Part shown: piece after piece, positions 25,933 to 34,537 of the stretch
How the letters are laid out: the number at the start of each line of letters is the position of its first letter
Numbering within the stretch: position 1 is the stretch's first letter
From: Betaproteobacteria bacterium
GTDB taxonomy: Bacteria > Pseudomonadota > Gammaproteobacteria > Burkholderiales > SG8-39
Direction of reading: 5' to 3'
Assembly (NCBI GenBank): GCA_005881575.1
Contig: VBCA01000019.1
Location: forward strand, 62,001 to 126,000
DNA length: 64,000 nt
The notes under the pieces: generated by a model
The model's database searches: none
Told to the model about the DNA's origin: nothing
The model's input: the letters and a program-made list of their open reading frames with translations, nothing else
Program-made: the position numbers and the translations under genes

Positions 25933-26115
25933 ATGCTCAGCCTCGTGTTCGGGACGATCGCATTTTTCGTCGCGAGCTATTTCATCAAGCGTTACCTGGA
26001 CGAGATCGGCATTCCGAAGACTTTGGTACGCGGCTTGGTCGTCTTCGTGCTCGCCTTGGTCGCGGCTTATGGTGTTGCGTTCATCGTCGATCGGGTTGCG
26101 GGTCTGGCGGGATAG
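25933..26115 (+). CDS. Small two-helix membrane protein
   Basis: 60 residues with two hydrophobic segments, MLSLVFGTIAFFVASYFI and LVRGLVVFVLALVAAYGVAF, joined by a basic/acidic loop KRYLDEIGIPKT. It is probably an inner-membrane protein with both ends in the same compartment. No family is recognised. The start is chosen because it gives a complete first segment and sits right behind a TACAAT box. It is convergent with the GNAT gene, stops one base apart. Confidence 0.55.
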   Translation: MLSLVFGTIAFFVASYFIKRYLDEIGIPKTLVRGLVVFVLALVAAYGVAFIVDRVAGLAG

Positions 26116-26116
26116 G

Positions 26117-26803
26117 CTAACCTGTGCGCGGCGAAACTAGCGCGCTGGGGTGGTCAGGGTCAAAAAACTCGAACCCGAGTTTTTTCAGGCCGAGCGTCCT
26201 AAACGGAACGCGGCGTCCGGCGATCTTCACGTATCCAGCGAACCCGACTCTACGCCTTCCCAAAAACTCGGCGGCGGCAATGCTGGGATAGTTGGAAATC
26301 TCGCTGAACCCTACTTCGGCGGTATAGCCCCGCTCCATAAAATATTTGTCGCATTGAAGCGAAAGGGCGACGTGAATACGCTTGCCCCGATAGGGCGGCA
26401 GGGTAAACGCGTTGTACGCGTAATGGCAAGGGCGATCGACCCTGACCCATAGAACCTCCTCGTGCGGTGCTGCGGTGAAGGTACGCCACACGTAAGCGAT
26501 CAGGTGATCACCATCGAACGCCCCGAAGGCGAAATCGCCTCGCGCCAGCGCCGCACGGACGAAGCTCGGCTCCATGTGGAGTTCCGGATCGGCGGCCGCA
26601 GCCACCAGTTTCTCGGGTGGCGCGATGGCCAAAGTGATGCCGTTCGGGAGATCGGGCGTACCGGGATGCCGACCCAAAGGCCGCTTGTTGACCCGATAAA
26701 TGTGCAGGCCGGCGTATTTGCGCAGATAACACATTAGGTGTTTGAACAACACCCGCATCCAGCCCCAGCGTTTGATTTCCGCCCGAAGGTTTTCCAGCTT
26801 CAT
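26117..26803 (-). CDS. GNAT-family N-acetyltransferase
   Basis: About 228 residues from ATG 26803 (MKLENLRAEIKRWGWMRVLF); an upstream ATG at 26848 is possible. The basic N-terminal region precedes a GNAT fold whose acetyl-CoA pyrophosphate loop is recognisable in YNAFTLPPYRGKRIHVALSL (the R/Q-x-x-G-x-G/A position reads YRGKRI), with a following strand VGFSEISNYPSIAAAEFLG. Acetyl-CoA binding is likely, the acceptor unknown; FemAB-like or cell-envelope transferases are alternatives. It is divergent from the enolase-superfamily gene. Confidence 0.65.
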   Translation of the reverse strand: MKLENLRAEIKRWGWMRVLFKHLMCYLRKYAGLHIYRVNKRPLGRHPGTPDLPNGITLAIAPPEKLVAAAADPELHMEPSFVRAALARGDFAFGAFDGDHLIAYVWRTFTAAPHEEVLWVRVDRPCHYAYNAFTLPPYRGKRIHVALSLQCDKYFMERGYTAEVGFSEISNYPSIAAAEFLGRRRVGFAGYVKIAGRRVPFRTLGLKKLGFEFFDPDHPSALVSPRTG

Positions 26804-26986
26804 GACAATCTGGTGCGTGTCGCGTTGAATTCTGAGGGCTAGGAGCATATCCGTTCAGCGTTCCCGGAAGTCGGCAATCGCACTGAAAGCGTGACCTTTT
26901 GCACGCGATGACCTTACGCTTGTCCGACACGGCGCTACTCGACAAGCTGCCACGCTCGCCGCTGCTGATGCTACGATGGCGCCGCA

Positions 26987-28066
26987 ATGAAGATCGTCGC
27001 CATTGACAGCTTCGTCCTCACCGTACCGACGCCGAAGCCGATGGCCCTGCAATATCCGCAGCACAAACTCGTCGTCGCGGAAATTTTGGCGGACGACGGT
27101 ATCGCGGGGCTGGGTTACAGCCTGGTCTTCGGCGGAGGAGGCGCGGAGGCCGTGCATGCGTATCTCGACACGCGCCTCAAGCCCGCCCTTATCGGCGAAG
27201 ATCCGCTTTTCGTCGAGCGCCTTTGGGAAAAAATGTTCCGCACGGACATGGGGATGAAGAAGCAGGGCGTCGTCGCCTACGCCCTTTCGGCGCTCGATAT
27301 CGGCCTGTGGGACATCGCAGGGAAGGCCGCGGGCCTGCCGCTCTACAAGCTGTGGGGCGCGGTCACCGACCGCATTCCCGCCTACGGCAGCGGCGGCTGG
27401 TCGAAGTACAGCGAAAAGGAATTGATCGCCGAAGCGGAAAGGTACGCCGCGCAGGGCTGCAAGTACTACAAGATGAAGATCCACCATTCAGACCCGCGCG
27501 AGAACGCGAAACGCGTCGCGGCGGTGCGCCGCGCGCTGGGCGACGGCATGCGCATGATGGTGGACGTGAACCAGCGCCTCGACGTGCTCGCGAACATACG
27601 CCAGGCGCAGACGCTCGAGGAGTTCGATCTCGTGTGGTACGAGGAGCCCGTGCTCGCCGACGACATCGCAGCGTGCGCCGAGGTCGCGCGCTCGATCAGG
27701 ATTCCCATTGCGACCGGCGAGAACAATTACACGCGCTTCGAGTTCCGCGAGCTGGTGGAGCGCGGCGCGGCGCGCTACCTGATGCCGGACGTCTGCCGCG
27801 CCAACGGTTTCTCGGAGACGCTGCGCATCGGCCGCCACGCGGCTGCGCACCAGATCGCGGTCGCACCGCACGTCGTGCACGAGCTCTCGCTCCAGGTCGT
27901 CGGCGCGCTATCGAACGGTTTCCTCGTGGAATTCATCGACTGGACACCGCCCGATCTGTTCGAAGAGATGCCCGAATGCACGGACGGGTGCTTCCGCATT
28001 CCCGAGCGGCCCGGGCACGGCATGGCGCTCGCCCGAGGGGCGAAGGAAAAGTATCGAAGCGCTTGA
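26987..28066 (+). CDS. Mandelate racemase/muconate lactonizing enzyme family protein
   Basis: A 359-residue enolase-superfamily member. N-terminal capping domain to about residue 125, then the barrel: catalytic Lys pair in YYKMKIHHSDP (K-x-K), metal Asp in MMVDVNQRL, Glu in WYEEPVLADD, Glu in IATGENNYTRFEF, and a His in APHVVHELSLQ in the position of the general base of the second face. The family abstracts the proton alpha to a carboxylate, as in acid-sugar dehydratases, racemases and cycloisomerases. The specific substrate cannot be called. ATG 26987 lacks a good ribosome site. Confidence 0.85.
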   Translation: MKIVAIDSFVLTVPTPKPMALQYPQHKLVVAEILADDGIAGLGYSLVFGGGGAEAVHAYLDTRLKPALIGEDPLFVERLWEKMFRTDMGMKKQGVVAYALSALDIGLWDIAGKAAGLPLYKLWGAVTDRIPAYGSGGWSKYSEKELIAEAERYAAQGCKYYKMKIHHSDPRENAKRVAAVRRALGDGMRMMVDVNQRLDVLANIRQAQTLEEFDLVWYEEPVLADDIAACAEVARSIRIPIATGENNYTRFEFRELVERGAARYLMPDVCRANGFSETLRIGRHAAAHQIAVAPHVVHELSLQVVGALSNGFLVEFIDWTPPDLFEEMPECTDGCFRIPERPGHGMALARGAKEKYRSA

Positions 28067-28092
28067 GTTCTCAGTGTCCGGGAGGTCAACTC

Positions 28093-28239
28093 ATGACGAA
28101 TTACAGACAGTACGAGCCACTGCCACCGCCTGAGGGACCCACACTCATTTCCCGACTGGGGCACTGCGGGGCCTTTCCGGAGGGACGCCCGAACCTGACA
28201 CAAAGCTTGCAGGGCGCCCGACTGCCGGCCCTTTTATGA
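28093..28239 (+). CDS. Small hypothetical ORF
   Basis: 48 codons from ATG 28093, preceded by GGGAGG. The product MTNYRQYEPLPPPEGPTLIS... is proline-rich with one Cys and no known motif. It lies between the enolase-superfamily and PhnD-like genes on the same strand. A real small protein is possible because of the ribosome site; evidence is otherwise weak. Confidence 0.3.
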   Translation: MTNYRQYEPLPPPEGPTLISRLGHCGAFPEGRPNLTQSLQGARLPALL

Positions 28240-28295
28240 CGCGGGCGTGTATGTTGCATCACTCGGCTACAAAGGAACAGATTCGGAAGGCAAAC

Positions 28296-29114
28296 ATGAA
28301 ATTGCTGGCTTCCCTGCTGGCGTCGTTGGCCGTCGCGCTGCTCGCGGCGGCGCCCGCACGGGCCGAACTCATCCTGGCCATCAACGAAGGCGTCACCTAC
28401 TACGTCACGCCCTTCGAGATCCGCGAGAAGTACAAGGATCTGGCCGACCTGCTCGGCAAGACGCTGAAGACCACAGTCAGGGTCGTTCCCGTCGACCAGT
28501 ACCCGGCCCTGAGGAAGGGGCTGGACGAGCAGCAGTACGACCTCGCGTTCGTGCATCCGGCGCATCATTCGCTCATATCGTTGCGCGACGGCAAGTATCG
28601 ACTGGTGGCGCTGACCAAGGGGTACACGGAATACAAGGCCAGTTTCTTCGTGAAGAAGGACGCTCCGATGAAGCGGCCGGCGGACATGAAGGGCATGCGC
28701 TTCGGAATGCCCGATCCGGACTCGATCACCGCGGTGATCACGCGCGCCACAATGCGCGACCTCGGCATCGACGCAGCCAAGGCGGACATCCGGACCACCC
28801 GGTATCAGGACGCGGTGCCGTTTTTCGTAGAGAACGGATTCAGCGATGTCGGCATCACGGGTTCGAGTGCGGTGGTCAAGCAGTGGCGGGAAAAGGGCGG
28901 CGCGGTGCTGTACGAGTCGAAGGCCGTTCCGATCAAGCACGTGATCGCCTCGACGAAAATGAGCGACCCGGACTTGGAGAAGGTGCGCGCGGTGTTGCTG
29001 GGCCTGGACAGGTCGGAGTCCGGCCAGAAGATCCTCGCGAAGATCGGCTACAAGGGCTACGAGATCGGCGACCCGCAGAAGCTCGCCGTGCTCGCCAAGT
29101 GGCTGGGCTACTGA
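28296..29114 (+). CDS. PhnD-like phosphate/phosphonate-type ABC substrate-binding protein
   Basis: A 272-residue protein; ATG 28296 follows GAAGGCAAAC. Signal peptide residues 1-24 (ALLAAAPARAE). The PhnD/SsuA/transferrin-like fold is shown by NEGVTYYVTPFEIREKYKDL, the conserved DLAFVHPAHHSL (about residue 80), MKGMRFGMPDPDS, and FSDVGITGSSAVVKQW. It would bind an oxyanion or related ligand in the periplasm. No permease or ATPase gene is adjacent, so it may serve a distant transporter or a sensor. A hairpin terminator follows 22 bases after the stop. Confidence 0.78.
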   Translation: MKLLASLLASLAVALLAAAPARAELILAINEGVTYYVTPFEIREKYKDLADLLGKTLKTTVRVVPVDQYPALRKGLDEQQYDLAFVHPAHHSLISLRDGKYRLVALTKGYTEYKASFFVKKDAPMKRPADMKGMRFGMPDPDSITAVITRATMRDLGIDAAKADIRTTRYQDAVPFFVENGFSDVGITGSSAVVKQWREKGGAVLYESKAVPIKHVIASTKMSDPDLEKVRAVLLGLDRSESGQKILAKIGYKGYEIGDPQKLAVLAKWLGY

Positions 29115-29135
29115 GTCAAGTTCGAACGGACGGCG

Positions 29136-29160
29136 AAACGACGGCTTCGGCCGCCGTTTT
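29136..29160 (+). terminator. Probable Rho-independent terminator
   Basis: Stem aaacgacggc/gccgccgttt with one mismatch and a ttcg tetraloop, ending in TTTT. It closes the PhnD-like gene. Confidence 0.65.
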
Positions 29161-29217
29161 CATTTCAGGGGCTGCGGTCCGACGGCACGTTGAAAAAAAA
29201 GGGCATGTCCCGAACTG

Positions 29218-30051
29218 TTAACGCGAGGCCGTGTACCGAGCGCGGGCGCTCACGGCGGCGAGCAGCGAGGCTGCGAAGCGGCGGCTGTGCTTCACCAGGT
29301 TGAGAAACGCGTTGCGGTTGATCGCGAGTAGTTTGCAGTTGCTTTCCGCGACTGCGCTTGCAAGCCGCGGCGTGCGATCGACCAGCGCCATCTCGCCGAA
29401 CAACCGCCCCGGACCCACGTTCTCCACCAAGTTCCCGCCGACACGGATCGCCACTTTGCCCTTGAGGACCACGTACATGAGCACCCCGATCTGGCCTTCC
29501 CTCACGATGGTGGCCCCGGGTTCGTAAGCGAGGTGCGCGTCGGAGTCGAGCACGCGCCCGAGATCTTGGATCAGGTCCTTGCGCAGCGGCGCCGATTCCC
29601 TCCACTGGGTTCCGGTCGCGGGCGACGCGGGACTGGCGAGCCGGCCGATGGATTCGCGCAGACGGCCGATCATGACGCTCATCAGCATGAGCGCGAACTC
29701 CGGATATCTTCCGAGGGCGGACTGAAGCTGCCGGTTGTCGAGCCCGATGACGCGGCAAGCCGATTTCGTCACCGCTGTCCCGGAGCGCGGCCCCTGGTCG
29801 ATCGAAGCCATCTCGCCGAAGATCTGGCCGGGCCGGACCGTGGCCACGGGTCTGTCCCCGGAAAATATGCCGACTTCGCCGTCGAGGAGGAGGTACATGC
29901 GGTTCGGCATGAGCAGAAACGGAATGCCCCTCTGGTTCTCGGAGAAGATCTTCTTACCTTTGGCGAAGGTCTTGGGTCTGCCTGCGAAGCGGAAAAACTC
30001 CATCGCGACCGAAGTGTTGTAGTGGTACGCGGGACTGCTCTCGCCGATCAT
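29218..30051 (-). CDS. Double cyclic-nucleotide-binding (CNB) domain protein B
   Basis: A 277-residue protein; ATG 30051 follows GAGGAACAACAG, which overrides a longer low-complexity reading upstream. It is a paralogue of the protein at 11572-12477 with the same two-domain plan: MEFFRFAGRPKTFAKGKKIF, MYLLLDGEVGIFSGD, cassette FGEMASIDQGPRSGTAV, then VLKGKVAIRVGGNLVENV and FGEMALVDRTPRLASAV. The second cassette keeps the GE and Arg ligands of cNMP; the first has an altered end (PRSGTA). No effector domain is attached. It is divergent from an M23 peptidase and two EAL genes, hinting at a signalling neighbourhood. Confidence 0.82.
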   Translation of the reverse strand: MIGESSPAYHYNTSVAMEFFRFAGRPKTFAKGKKIFSENQRGIPFLLMPNRMYLLLDGEVGIFSGDRPVATVRPGQIFGEMASIDQGPRSGTAVTKSACRVIGLDNRQLQSALGRYPEFALMLMSVMIGRLRESIGRLASPASPATGTQWRESAPLRKDLIQDLGRVLDSDAHLAYEPGATIVREGQIGVLMYVVLKGKVAIRVGGNLVENVGPGRLFGEMALVDRTPRLASAVAESNCKLLAINRNAFLNLVKHSRRFAASLLAAVSARARYTASR

Positions 30052-30292
30052 CTGTTGTTCCTCGGGGCAGGGGGGGGGCGCTGCCGCGCGCAGGGGGCGG
30101 CGGCGCGCTCGGCCGGAAACAGAATTATCCTCCAGGCATGTCATCGGGGCGCGTTCATTTTTCACACTGCAGAAAATTCGTGGCCTCCGCGACGACACCG
30201 TTGAGATTTCCGACCCTCAGGCATGAGATCTCAGCTTGTTCGCAAAGTCGGAAATCGGGGGAAAATAGCGGTTCGTCAACCAAAGGAACGAA

Positions 30293-31216
30293 ATGGGCTC
30301 CCCGCGCTTCCTGAGTGGGATAGCAACCGGCGTCGCGCTCGCCGCAGCGGCATCGGCCTCGCAGGGCGATATGCCCCTGACGGCGCCGGTGCCTGGCGGG
30401 GTCGCGATCGTCTGCGTCGGGCGGGCTCCCGGCCCGGCTCCCCAAGTGGTGTTCGACGGCCAGCGCGTGTTGGTTGCGCGCGTGGGGGATGTCTGGCAGG
30501 CCGTGGTCGGCTTGCCGCTCGCGTTGCGGCCCGGCGCGCACGAGCTCTCCGTGCTCGACGGCGAGAGAGCCGCGCGCGCGATCCCCTTCAAGGTCGGCAA
30601 GCGCAACTACGAAACCGAGCATTTGACGCTCGCCAACCGCCGCCAGGTCGAGCCCGAACCCGAAGACCTCCGGCGGATCGCGCGAGAGCAGGAATCCCTT
30701 GTCCGGGCGTTTTCGACCTTCAGCGATGCCGCGCTGGATACCCTCGCTTTCGACTTGCCCTCGGAGGGGCGCGTCTCGGGCGGGTTCGGATTGAGGCGCT
30801 TCTTCAACGACGAGCCGCGGCAGCCCCACAGCGGCCTGGATATCGCCGCTCCGGAAGGAACGCCTATCGCCGCGCCGGCGGCGGGGACCGTGATCGAGAT
30901 CGGCGACTATTTCTTCAACGGGCTCACCGTGGTCCTCGACCACGGCCAGGGATTGGTCACCATGTACAACCATCTGAGCCGCATCGATGTCGCGAAGGGC
31001 GCCCGCGTCGCACGCGGCGAGAAAATCGGCGCGGTCGGCCGAACCGGCCGGGTGACCGGCCCGCACTTGCACTGGTCGGTCAGCCTCAACAACGCGCGCG
31101 TCGATCCGGCGCTCTTTCTTTCGAGCGAGGTCCGCAAGCAGGACTCAGCGGGCTTGCGTTCCGCCGCGCTCGGGGGCGCGTCCGCGGGGTCCGCGCCGGT
31201 TCCGTGCAGCGAGTAG
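30293..31216 (+). CDS. M23 (LytM) family peptidoglycan metallopeptidase
   Basis: A 307-residue protein; ATG 30293 follows AAAGGAACGA. Signal peptide to about residue 25. The LytM domain carries the zinc ligands in QPHSGLDIAAPEG (HxxxD) and TGPHLHWSVS (HxH), with the family order GGFGLRRFFND then GTPIAAPAAGTVI. These enzymes cut peptide cross-links in peptidoglycan; all four motifs are kept, so it is probably active rather than a degenerate activator. The N-terminal region is a beta-rich Ig-like part common in periplasmic M23 proteins. The first EAL gene starts 8 bases downstream. Confidence 0.9.
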   Translation: MGSPRFLSGIATGVALAAAASASQGDMPLTAPVPGGVAIVCVGRAPGPAPQVVFDGQRVLVARVGDVWQAVVGLPLALRPGAHELSVLDGERAARAIPFKVGKRNYETEHLTLANRRQVEPEPEDLRRIAREQESLVRAFSTFSDAALDTLAFDLPSEGRVSGGFGLRRFFNDEPRQPHSGLDIAAPEGTPIAAPAAGTVIEIGDYFFNGLTVVLDHGQGLVTMYNHLSRIDVAKGARVARGEKIGAVGRTGRVTGPHLHWSVSLNNARVDPALFLSSEVRKQDSAGLRSAALGGASAGSAPVPCSE

Positions 31217-31223
31217 GCACTGC

Positions 31224-32528
31224 GTGAGCCTGTCTGGAGACGCTCCCGCGATGGATTTGGCTCCGTCGCGCAACGACACCCTGCTCATCGAGGCGGAGGG
31301 GGGCTCGCACTCCGAATTTCATCTATTCACTCATTTCCAGCCGATTTTCAGTCTCGCCCATCGCCGGCCGGTAGGCTACGAGGGCTTGATCCGCGGGACC
31401 GACTCGAATGGAAAAGCCTATCTGGCGACGGAACTGCTTGCAAAGGCGCCGGCGGGTGTGCCGCGCATGCAGCTCGATCGCCAGTGCAGGGCAGTCCACG
31501 TCCGGAACTTCCGGCGACTGGGCAATGAGGACAGCTGGCTCTTCCTGAACGTCGACCCGTACATCGCGGTCCAGGGTCTACGGTTCGGCTCATTTGCCCA
31601 GATGCTCGAGGAAAACGGACTGCCCGCGCACCGGGTGGCCGTGGAGCTGATCGAGACGCCGTTCGACGACGAGAAACGCCTGGTCGCCGCGGTCGAGCAC
31701 TACCGCACGATCGGATGCCTCATCGCGATCGACGATTTCGGCGCGGGGTACTCCAACTTCGACCGCATCTGGCGGCTGAAGCCGGACATCGTCAAGATCG
31801 ACCGCGAAATGACGCGCCGCGTGACGGTCGAGCCGCTGGCCCGACGCATGTTCGCCGGGATCATTTCGGTGCTGCACGAATCGGGCGCGCTCGTTTGCGT
31901 GGAAGGAATCGAGACCGAAGCGGAGGCGCTTTGCGCGACCGACGCGGACGCCGACCTGGTGCAGGGTAATTACTTCGCTTCTCCGACGACGCAGTTGCAG
32001 CCCGAGCACGCCTGCGACGATCTGTTTGCGCGGCTCTTCAGGAATTTCCGACTCGAGACCGCCGAATTCTACGACCAGCGGCGCATTCGGCTCCAGCCTT
32101 ACATCGCGGCCCTCGCGGATGCGGTGCTCGCGCTATCCGCCGGTGCGGATCGCGCGAGCGCCGTACGGGCGCTCCTCGACCTCGATTGCACCGAGCGCTG
32201 TTACCTGGTCGCAGGCGACGGCTCCCAGATCGGCGCGAGCGTGGAAACCGAAGGCAACGTCGCCGCGCGCGACCGGCGCCTGACACCGATACGGCCCGTC
32301 ACAGGCACCAACTGGCAGACGAAGCCGTTCTTTCGGCGGGCGATCGAGGCGCCGGGAAAGGTACAGATCACGCGTCCCTATCTATCGGCTACCGGCCCGA
32401 AGTTCTGCGTCACCCTGTCTTACGCCCTTTCCCTGAATGGGTCGTATCACGTGCTCTGCGCGGATCTCGACTTCGCCGCCCTCGCGGGAGACGACCTCGC
32501 CTTCGGCCTCACCAAGCTGCCGCTTTAG
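31224..32528 (+). CDS. EAL-domain c-di-GMP phosphodiesterase with C-terminal sensor-like domain (copy 1)
   Basis: 434 residues from GTG 31224 (ATG 31251 also possible). The EAL domain (about 30-260) reads EGL in place of EAL in GYEGLIRG, but catalytic positions are otherwise kept: Asn in LFLNVDP, Glu in VAVELIET, the DD pair in IDDFGAGYSNFDRI, Lys in IVKIDREM, Glu in CVEGIETEAEA, Gln in LVQGNY. It should hydrolyse c-di-GMP to pGpG. The last 150 residues (TNWQTKPFFRRAIEAPGK) resemble a PDC/Cache-like sensor but lie in the cytoplasm, as no membrane segment is present. A close copy follows. Confidence 0.87.
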   Translation: MSLSGDAPAMDLAPSRNDTLLIEAEGGSHSEFHLFTHFQPIFSLAHRRPVGYEGLIRGTDSNGKAYLATELLAKAPAGVPRMQLDRQCRAVHVRNFRRLGNEDSWLFLNVDPYIAVQGLRFGSFAQMLEENGLPAHRVAVELIETPFDDEKRLVAAVEHYRTIGCLIAIDDFGAGYSNFDRIWRLKPDIVKIDREMTRRVTVEPLARRMFAGIISVLHESGALVCVEGIETEAEALCATDADADLVQGNYFASPTTQLQPEHACDDLFARLFRNFRLETAEFYDQRRIRLQPYIAALADAVLALSAGADRASAVRALLDLDCTERCYLVAGDGSQIGASVETEGNVAARDRRLTPIRPVTGTNWQTKPFFRRAIEAPGKVQITRPYLSATGPKFCVTLSYALSLNGSYHVLCADLDFAALAGDDLAFGLTKLPL

Positions 32529-32673
32529 ACGCGCTTGCTCGCGAATCCGCCCCGGGCCCGGGTTGCATGACGCATTTCACGCGGCGTCCCTTCCTCGGGA
32601 CGCGTCCTATGGCATACTCGTCGTCCTTTTGTCGGTAACGAAAAATCCGCAGACTCGCTGGGGCGCCGTGAAC

Positions 32674-33966
32674 ATGGTGGATCTTTCTCCGCCTCTTCTT
32701 CTTGACAAATACTCCTCGCGAGGAGAACGCGGCGAGCGCGACGAGTTCAGCCTTTCCAGCCACTTTCAGCCGATCTACAGCCTTACCCATCGCCGTCCCG
32801 TCGGTTACGAAGGCCTGATTCGCGCCGTCCACTCCGCGAGCGGAAGGCGCGTCGACCCTCCGGAGCTGTTCAGCAAGGCGCCTCGAGGCGAGGAGAGGAT
32901 TCGCCTCGACCGCCAATGCAGGGCCCTGCACGTTCGGAACTTCCAACGGCTCGGCAACGCGCGCAGCTGGCTGTTTCTCAACGTCGATCCGCAGGTCGCC
33001 TCGGAAAGTCTCCGGCACCGGCCTTTCTTCCTGAAGATGCTACAGTCGAACGGATTTCCGGTGCACCGGGTGGCGGTGGAGTTGATCGAGACGCCTTTCG
33101 AGGACGAGACCCACCTGGGTGCCGCGGTCGAGCACTACCGCGAGATCGGCTGTCTCATCGTGATCGACGATTTCGGCGCGGGGTACTCGAACTTCGACCG
33201 CATCTGGCGGTTGAGGCCGGACATCGTCAAGATCGACCGGGAGATGACGCGCCGCGTGACGGTCGAGCCGCTCGCGCGGCGCATGTTCACCGGGATCATC
33301 TCGGTGTTGCGCGAGGCAGGCGCCCTCGTATGCGTGGAAGGAATAGAGACCGAGGCCGAGGCGCTTTGCGCGATCGACGCCAATGCCGACCTGATGCAGG
33401 GCGATTATTTCGCACCCGCAAGCGAAGTACTGCCGGCGGAGAACGCGCGCAGCGACATGTTCACCCGCCTGATCGCAGGTCACCGCTCGGATTTCGCCGA
33501 ATTCCAGAAGCGTCAGCATTCCCGGCTCGTGCCTTACCTGGCCGCGCTCAAGAATGCAGTGCAGGATCTCTCCTTCGGCGCCAAATTCCAGCCGGCGGTG
33601 CAGGGGCTGCTGAAGCTCCCCAGCGCGCAGCGCTGCTATCTGATCGGCAGCGACGGATTGCAGATCGGCGCCAACGTGGACGCGGAACGCAACGTGTATT
33701 CTCACGATCCCCGCTTCGAGTTGATGCAGCCTACCGAGGGGACGGACTGGCAGACCAGGCCCTACTTCCGCCGTGCCATCGAGACTCCGGGAAACGCCCA
33801 GATCACGCGGCCCTACCTGTCGGTCACCGGCGCGAAACTCTGCGTGACCCTTTCGTTCGCTTTCGAGGCCTCCGACGGGTCGCAGCAGGTGCTGTGTGTC
33901 GATCTGGACTTTGCCGAGCTCGCGGGCAAGGACGTCGCGTACGGCGTGAGCAGCTTGCACACTTGA
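32674..33966 (+). CDS. EAL-domain c-di-GMP phosphodiesterase (copy 2)
   Basis: 430 residues; ATG 32674 chosen, GTG 32668 equally possible, both with weak ribosome sites. It has the same plan as the upstream neighbour: GYEGLIRAV, LFLNVDPQV, VAVELIET, IDDFGAGYSNFDRIW, IVKIDREM, CVEGIETEAEA, LMQGDY, then the same C-terminal sensor-like domain (TDWQTRPYFRRAIETPGN). Long identical stretches in the EAL core against a divergent N terminus and linker indicate tandem gene duplication. The two may respond to different signals through their C-terminal domains. Confidence 0.87.
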   Translation: MVDLSPPLLLDKYSSRGERGERDEFSLSSHFQPIYSLTHRRPVGYEGLIRAVHSASGRRVDPPELFSKAPRGEERIRLDRQCRALHVRNFQRLGNARSWLFLNVDPQVASESLRHRPFFLKMLQSNGFPVHRVAVELIETPFEDETHLGAAVEHYREIGCLIVIDDFGAGYSNFDRIWRLRPDIVKIDREMTRRVTVEPLARRMFTGIISVLREAGALVCVEGIETEAEALCAIDANADLMQGDYFAPASEVLPAENARSDMFTRLIAGHRSDFAEFQKRQHSRLVPYLAALKNAVQDLSFGAKFQPAVQGLLKLPSAQRCYLIGSDGLQIGANVDAERNVYSHDPRFELMQPTEGTDWQTRPYFRRAIETPGNAQITRPYLSVTGAKLCVTLSFAFEASDGSQQVLCVDLDFAELAGKDVAYGVSSLHT

Positions 33967-34041
33967 GATTCGCCGGGCCGCGACGGCGGCCGCGGAAATC
34001 GGCGTACCATAGCGGGCGCAGTCCAACAACAAGGAGGAGCG

Positions 34042-34431
34042 ATGAAACCGGAGCTGAATCTGCTCGTGTGGGCGGTTGTGCTGACTGTTGTGCAGATGTT
34101 GGTGGCGGCGCAGGCGGCGTTCAACAAGGTGGGTCTCATGGCACTTGTCGGCAACCGCGAGGGCATGCCCGTGCTCACCGGTTGGGGAGGTCGCGCGACG
34201 CGCGCGCACCGCAACATGCTCGAGAACCTGGTGCTTTTTGCTGCCCTGGTGCTCGTCGCGGTGACGGCGGGCAAGACGAACGACATGACGCTCCTGGGCG
34301 CGCAACTCTTCATCTGGGCGCGCCTCGCCTACGCGGCGATCTACGTTGCGGGGATCATCTGGCTGCGCACCGCGGCCTGGGCGGTGTCCATGGCCGGTCT
34401 CATTGTTATCTTCGCGCAGGTCGTGAAGTAG
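34042..34431 (+). CDS. MAPEG-family membrane protein
   Basis: A 129-residue protein; ATG 34042 follows CAAGGAGGAGCG. Four hydrophobic segments match the MAPEG fold (membrane-associated proteins in eicosanoid and glutathione metabolism). The conserved RATRAHRNMLENLVLFAALVL region after segment 1 contains the typical Arg/His/Asn/Glu residues. Bacterial members are trimeric inner-membrane proteins, some with glutathione transferase or peroxidase activity. No functional partner is adjacent; a GC-rich hairpin follows the stop. Confidence 0.85.
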   Translation: MKPELNLLVWAVVLTVVQMLVAAQAAFNKVGLMALVGNREGMPVLTGWGGRATRAHRNMLENLVLFAALVLVAVTAGKTNDMTLLGAQLFIWARLAYAAIYVAGIIWLRTAAWAVSMAGLIVIFAQVVK

Positions 34432-34460
34432 TTTGTCCGCTCTAAGTAAGCGATAGGAGC

Positions 34461-34480
34461 GCGCGGCCCGTCGGCCGCGC
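34461..34480. terminator. GC hairpin after the MAPEG gene
   Basis: A perfect 8-bp stem gcgcggcc/ggccgcgc with loop cgtc, 29 bases after the stop. There is no long T run, so termination is only suggested. Confidence 0.4.
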
Positions 34481-34502
34481 ACTTTCGCTGACCACCGCGC
34501 GG

Positions 34503-34508
34503 TAGAAT
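34503..34508 (+). promoter_or_regulatory. -10 box (TAGAAT) for the DUF1993 gene
   Basis: TAGAAT lies 29 bases before ATG 34538. The same hexamer recurs ahead of several genes here. No convincing -35. Confidence 0.35.
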
Positions 34509-34537
34509 GCGCGCATCGCTCTTTTCAGAAGGTCCCC

